From Dehalococcoidia bacterium (GTDB lineage: Bacteria > Chloroflexota > Dehalococcoidia > Bin125): a stretch of 64,000 nt of DNA. The DNA lies in contig JAJEBU010000055.1 of NCBI GenBank assembly GCA_022822375.1, positions 1-64,000 of the forward strand, in the 5' to 3' direction. Below, piece after piece: positions 61,484-64,000 of this stretch. The notes beneath the pieces were generated by a model that saw only the letters and a list, made by a program, of their open reading frames with translations, was not told where the DNA came from and ran no database searches. Each line of letters starts with the position of its first letter. Position 1 is the first letter of the stretch. The position numbers and the translations under genes were made by a program.

Positions 61484-62998
61484 ATGACCAAACTGCTCAC
61501 GCGAATCTTGCGCGAGGCATCGCTGGACGTTGACCCGCCGCGAAATGACATCACTGTGGCGGATGTGACGCAGGACTCTCGCCAGGTCACGACCGACAGT
61601 CTGTTCGTTGCGATTCCTGGATTCTCGGTCGACGGGCATCACTTCCTGGAAGCGGCTGCCGCCAACGGCGCTTCCGCGCTGATCGTCCAGGCCGACCGTC
61701 GCGATGTCTGGCAGCCCGTCGCCGACGCACACCCCGATGTAGCAGTCGTTGCGGTCGACGACACCCGATCCGCGCTGGCTAAGATTGCCGCCGCCTTCCA
61801 CGATTTCCCAGCTCAGCGCCTGACGGTTGTGGGCGTGACTGGCACCGACGGCAAGTCCACGACCACGTATCTCACCCACGCGATGCTCTCGGCAGCGGGA
61901 TACCGCAGCGGTCTGCTCAACGGTGTCGAGTTCCACATCGGCGGTGAGTTTCGTCGCAACGAGACCGGCGAAACCACGCCGGAAGCGGACATCATCCAGG
62001 CGAAGCTTGCCGAGATGGTCGCCGCCGGAGATACGCACGCCGTTCTGGAAGTCAGTTCACATGGACTCGAACTCAACCGTGTTGACGGCATCAACCCTCG
62101 GGTTGCCGTCTTCACGGGCTTGGCCGACGACCATCTCGACTTTCACGGAACTCGCGAGCGCTATCTCGCGGCGAAGCTGAAGCTCTTCCAATCGCTCGAT
62201 GCCCACGCGCGAGGAACCGCCGTCGTCCGAGCGGAGGATGCGCTCCGAGACACCATCGCCACGGCGCACAGCGGCCAGAGCACGATCGTGACGGCGCAGC
62301 CGGACACTGTCAGCGATGTGAGCGTCCAGGCCTCGACGCAGGATGTAGGCGGGTCAGATGTCCGACTGGTGACTCCAGCCGGAGCGCTCGGCTCGCGGCT
62401 CTCCATGCCCGGCAGCTACAACCTCGGCAATCTGGCGCTCGCCGCAGGCGCGGCATGGTCGCTCGGGGTCGGACCCGTTGCGATGCAACGGGCACTCGCA
62501 GATCTGCGCCCCGTGCCTGGACGCATGGAGCCAGTCGACGCGGGCCAGCCGTTCACGGTGATCGTGGACGCGGCGGCGACCGGTCCCGCGCTGGAACTGG
62601 CTCTGCAGACGCTCAAGCCGCATGTGCAGGGACGTCTGATCCTCGTCTTCGGCGTCGCTGGGGAGCGTGACCCGCAGCGCAAGGTCAGTATGGCCGATGC
62701 CGCTGCTCGACTCGCCGACCACACGGTGATCACGAATGAGAACCCCCGCTCGGAGGATCCGACTGAAATGGTCGAGGAGATCGCCGGCCACTTCGCGGCG
62801 TCAGGCGGGGAGTCGTTCGACAAGCGTCCTGATCGACGTGACGCCATTGAGCGCGCGGTCGAGCTGGCCCAAGCGGATGACCTGGTCCTGATCGCGGGCA
62901 AGGGGGCGGAGCCGACCATGATCTATGCCGACCGCATCGAGACCTGGGACGACCGCGAGGTCGCGCGAGAAGTGATTCAGTCGCGTCTATCGCCCTAG
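61484..62998 (+). CDS. murE: UDP-MurNAc-L-Ala-D-Glu--diamino acid ligase MurE
   Basis: MurE adds the third residue of the peptidoglycan stem. The ATP loop GVTGTDGKSTTTY is near residue 115, the carbamylated-Lys and family blocks GNLALAAGAAWSLG and PGRMEPVDAGQPFTVIVDAAATG follow. The substrate-selecting motif reads ENPRSEDP, close to DNPRxE of meso-diaminopimelate enzymes but with Glu for Asp. GVAGERDPQRK replaces the usual GCGGDRD block. The start is ATG 61484; the track ORF start at 61388 lies inside rnpB. Length 504 is normal. Confidence 0.92.
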   Translation: MTKLLTRILREASLDVDPPRNDITVADVTQDSRQVTTDSLFVAIPGFSVDGHHFLEAAAANGASALIVQADRRDVWQPVADAHPDVAVVAVDDTRSALAKIAAAFHDFPAQRLTVVGVTGTDGKSTTTYLTHAMLSAAGYRSGLLNGVEFHIGGEFRRNETGETTPEADIIQAKLAEMVAAGDTHAVLEVSSHGLELNRVDGINPRVAVFTGLADDHLDFHGTRERYLAAKLKLFQSLDAHARGTAVVRAEDALRDTIATAHSGQSTIVTAQPDTVSDVSVQASTQDVGGSDVRLVTPAGALGSRLSMPGSYNLGNLALAAGAAWSLGVGPVAMQRALADLRPVPGRMEPVDAGQPFTVIVDAAATGPALELALQTLKPHVQGRLILVFGVAGERDPQRKVSMADAAARLADHTVITNENPRSEDPTEMVEEIAGHFAASGGESFDKRPDRRDAIERAVELAQADDLVLIAGKGAEPTMIYADRIETWDDREVAREVIQSRLSP

Positions 62999-63010
62999 CG
63001 AGTGAGCGCA

Positions 63011-63016
63011 TACCCT
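63011..63016 (+). promoter_or_regulatory. -10 element upstream of the aminotransferase
   Basis: TACCCT lies 43 bases before ATG 63054; transcription would begin near 63023 and leave a 31-base leader with a GGAG site. No -35 was recognised. Confidence 0.3.
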
Positions 63017-63053
63017 GTCGCCAGAGACGCCTCGAATGCCCTGGAGCTCGACG

Positions 63054-64000
63054 ATGGACTACATCCAATACCGCGCACTGGTTGAAGACGACCTACAGCA
63101 CTGGGTTCACCCACTCTTCCACCCCGACTTTCACCAGGAGCCGGTGATGTTCGAGCGCGGCGAGGGCGTGTACATCTACGGTGCCGACGGCCGCCGCTAC
63201 ATCGACGGCCTGGCAGCGCTCTGGAACGTCGCCGTGGGACACGGTCGCGAGGAACTCGGTCAGGCCGCGCTCGAGCAGATGTCGAAGCTGGGCTTCTCAA
63301 ACTCCTACGAGGGCTACACCAACGAGCCGGCAATTCGTCTGGCCAAGAAGGTGATCGAGCTCGCCTACGACAACATGCAGGCGGTCTACTTCACCAACTC
63401 CGGCTCCGAGTCCAACGAGACCAACGTCAAGGCGGCGCGCTTCTACTGGATTCAGAAGGGCCGCCCTGAGAAGCAGAAGATCATCACCCGCGTCGAGGCC
63501 TATCACGGCAACACCGTCGCGATGACTGCAGCCACAGGCATGCAGGTCTTCAAGCCGCAGTTCGGCCGTCCCGTCCCGGACATCATCAACGCGACGACGC
63601 CCGACGCCACACCGACCGGCGGCGGCCGCATCGACAGCGGCAACCTGATGATCGACAACATCGTGGCGACGATTGAGCAGGAAGGTCCTGATTCGGTCGC
63701 TGCCGTGATCGCCGAACCCGTGCAGGGCGCCGGCGGCGTCTACCCGCCGCCCGACGATTACTTCCCGCGCTTGCGAGACGTCTGCGACCGCTACGAGGTG
63801 CTGCTCATCGCGGACGAAGTGATCACCGGCTTCGGACGCACAGGCAAGTGGTTCGCACTCGAGCACTTCGACGTCCAGCCCGACATGATGTCGATCGCCA
63901 AGGCGATCACGTCCGGCTACATCCCGATGGGCGCCGCGATCTGGTCCAAAGAGGTCCACGACACGATCACCGAGGGTCCCGGCAAGTTCATGCACGCATA
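63054..64000 (+). CDS. Class III PLP-dependent aminotransferase (runs off the window)
   Basis: This gene is missing from the ORF track because its stop is beyond the window. ATG 63054 has GGAG seven bases upstream and gives MDYIQYRALVEDDLQHW. PLP-binding blocks of class III are clear: YFTNSGSESNETNVKAARFY near 103, AEPVQGAGG near 222, and LIADEVITGFGRTGKW near 252. SIAKAITSGYIPMGA holds the expected start of the Schiff-base Lys region. WNVAVGHG and the overall pattern resemble omega-amino acid:pyruvate or putrescine/taurine transaminases. 315 codons are present. Confidence 0.93.
   Translation, partial: MDYIQYRALVEDDLQHWVHPLFHPDFHQEPVMFERGEGVYIYGADGRRYIDGLAALWNVAVGHGREELGQAALEQMSKLGFSNSYEGYTNEPAIRLAKKVIELAYDNMQAVYFTNSGSESNETNVKAARFYWIQKGRPEKQKIITRVEAYHGNTVAMTAATGMQVFKPQFGRPVPDIINATTPDATPTGGGRIDSGNLMIDNIVATIEQEGPDSVAAVIAEPVQGAGGVYPPPDDYFPRLRDVCDRYEVLLIADEVITGFGRTGKWFALEHFDVQPDMMSIAKAITSGYIPMGAAIWSKEVHDTITEGPGKFMHA

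Noticed and set aside
61028-62038. 336-aa minus-strand ORF over rnpB and murE
   Set aside because: It spans a structured RNA gene and the antisense of murE.

Overview
This is a gene-dense, high-GC bacterial chromosome segment made almost entirely of housekeeping genes, with no phage, plasmid, IS element or CRISPR array. The gene set suggests a rod-shaped bacterium: MreBCD/PBP2/RodA, a peptidoglycan ligase (MurE), a dimer-type glycyl-tRNA synthetase, RNase J, a family-4 uracil-DNA glycosylase, Tat with one TatA-like subunit, a membrane pyrophosphatase of K+-dependent type, and a type-A-like RNase P RNA. Nothing points to LPS synthesis. The mix of Gram-positive-like and deep-branching traits fits Chloroflexota best, but this is inferred from gene content. 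No 16S or 23S rRNA is present to fix the taxonomy.

Layout. 1-4.5 kb: end of an unidentified gene, a BtuD/FecE-type ABC ATPase, then a tightly overlapping late-cobalamin operon (cobO, cobT, cobS, a CobC-like phosphatase, cobU). 4.5-7.6 kb: DinB-like protein, CoA-type Nudix hydrolase, tRNA-Ala(UGC), a lone 5S rRNA, and ribosomal protein S1. 7.8-10.4 kb: clpC. 10.4-16.6 kb (minus): VOC protein and the rod-shape operon mreB-mreC-mreD-mrdA-rodA. 16.7-19.0 kb (minus): ligA. 19.1-21.6 kb: hisH-hisA-hisF-hisI. 21.7-24.9 kb (minus): ftsH and rplU-rpmA-rpmE. 25.1-29.2 kb: rnhB, yraN, two FmdB zinc ribbons, hppA. 29.3-31.9 kb: small membrane protein, Uma2-like nuclease, glyS, ferredoxin.

32-48.2 kb is a genome-maintenance and catabolic stretch. 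uvrA and polA diverge; then come a DUF6159-like membrane protein, mutM, an unidentified zinc-ribbon protein, an SDR-nitrilase-P1 peptidase-surE operon, yebC, ruvC-ruvA and uvrB. 48.4-58.2 kb holds a class III nucleotide cyclase, then on the minus strand ftsK, rnj, udg, tatC, tatA, acpP, nusB, fabD, rpmF and yceD. 58.3-64 kb holds a coiled-coil zinc-ribbon protein, a degenerate serine recombinase, RNase HI, rnpB, murE and a class III aminotransferase that runs off the window.

The most striking signals outside ordinary annotation are these. (1) A -10-like TANNNT hexamer starts exactly 12-13 nt before the start codon of at least six genes, as expected for leaderless mRNAs. (2) A small ORF with a strong ribosome binding site overlaps the start of S1 in another frame. 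(3) A serine-recombinase homologue has lost recognisable catalytic and zinc-ribbon residues yet sits as a full-length ORF among housekeeping genes. (4) LigA has an enlarged Cys-rich zinc-finger region. Many ORF-track starts are too long; starts were reset here by ribosome binding sites, overlap with upstream stops, or promoter position.
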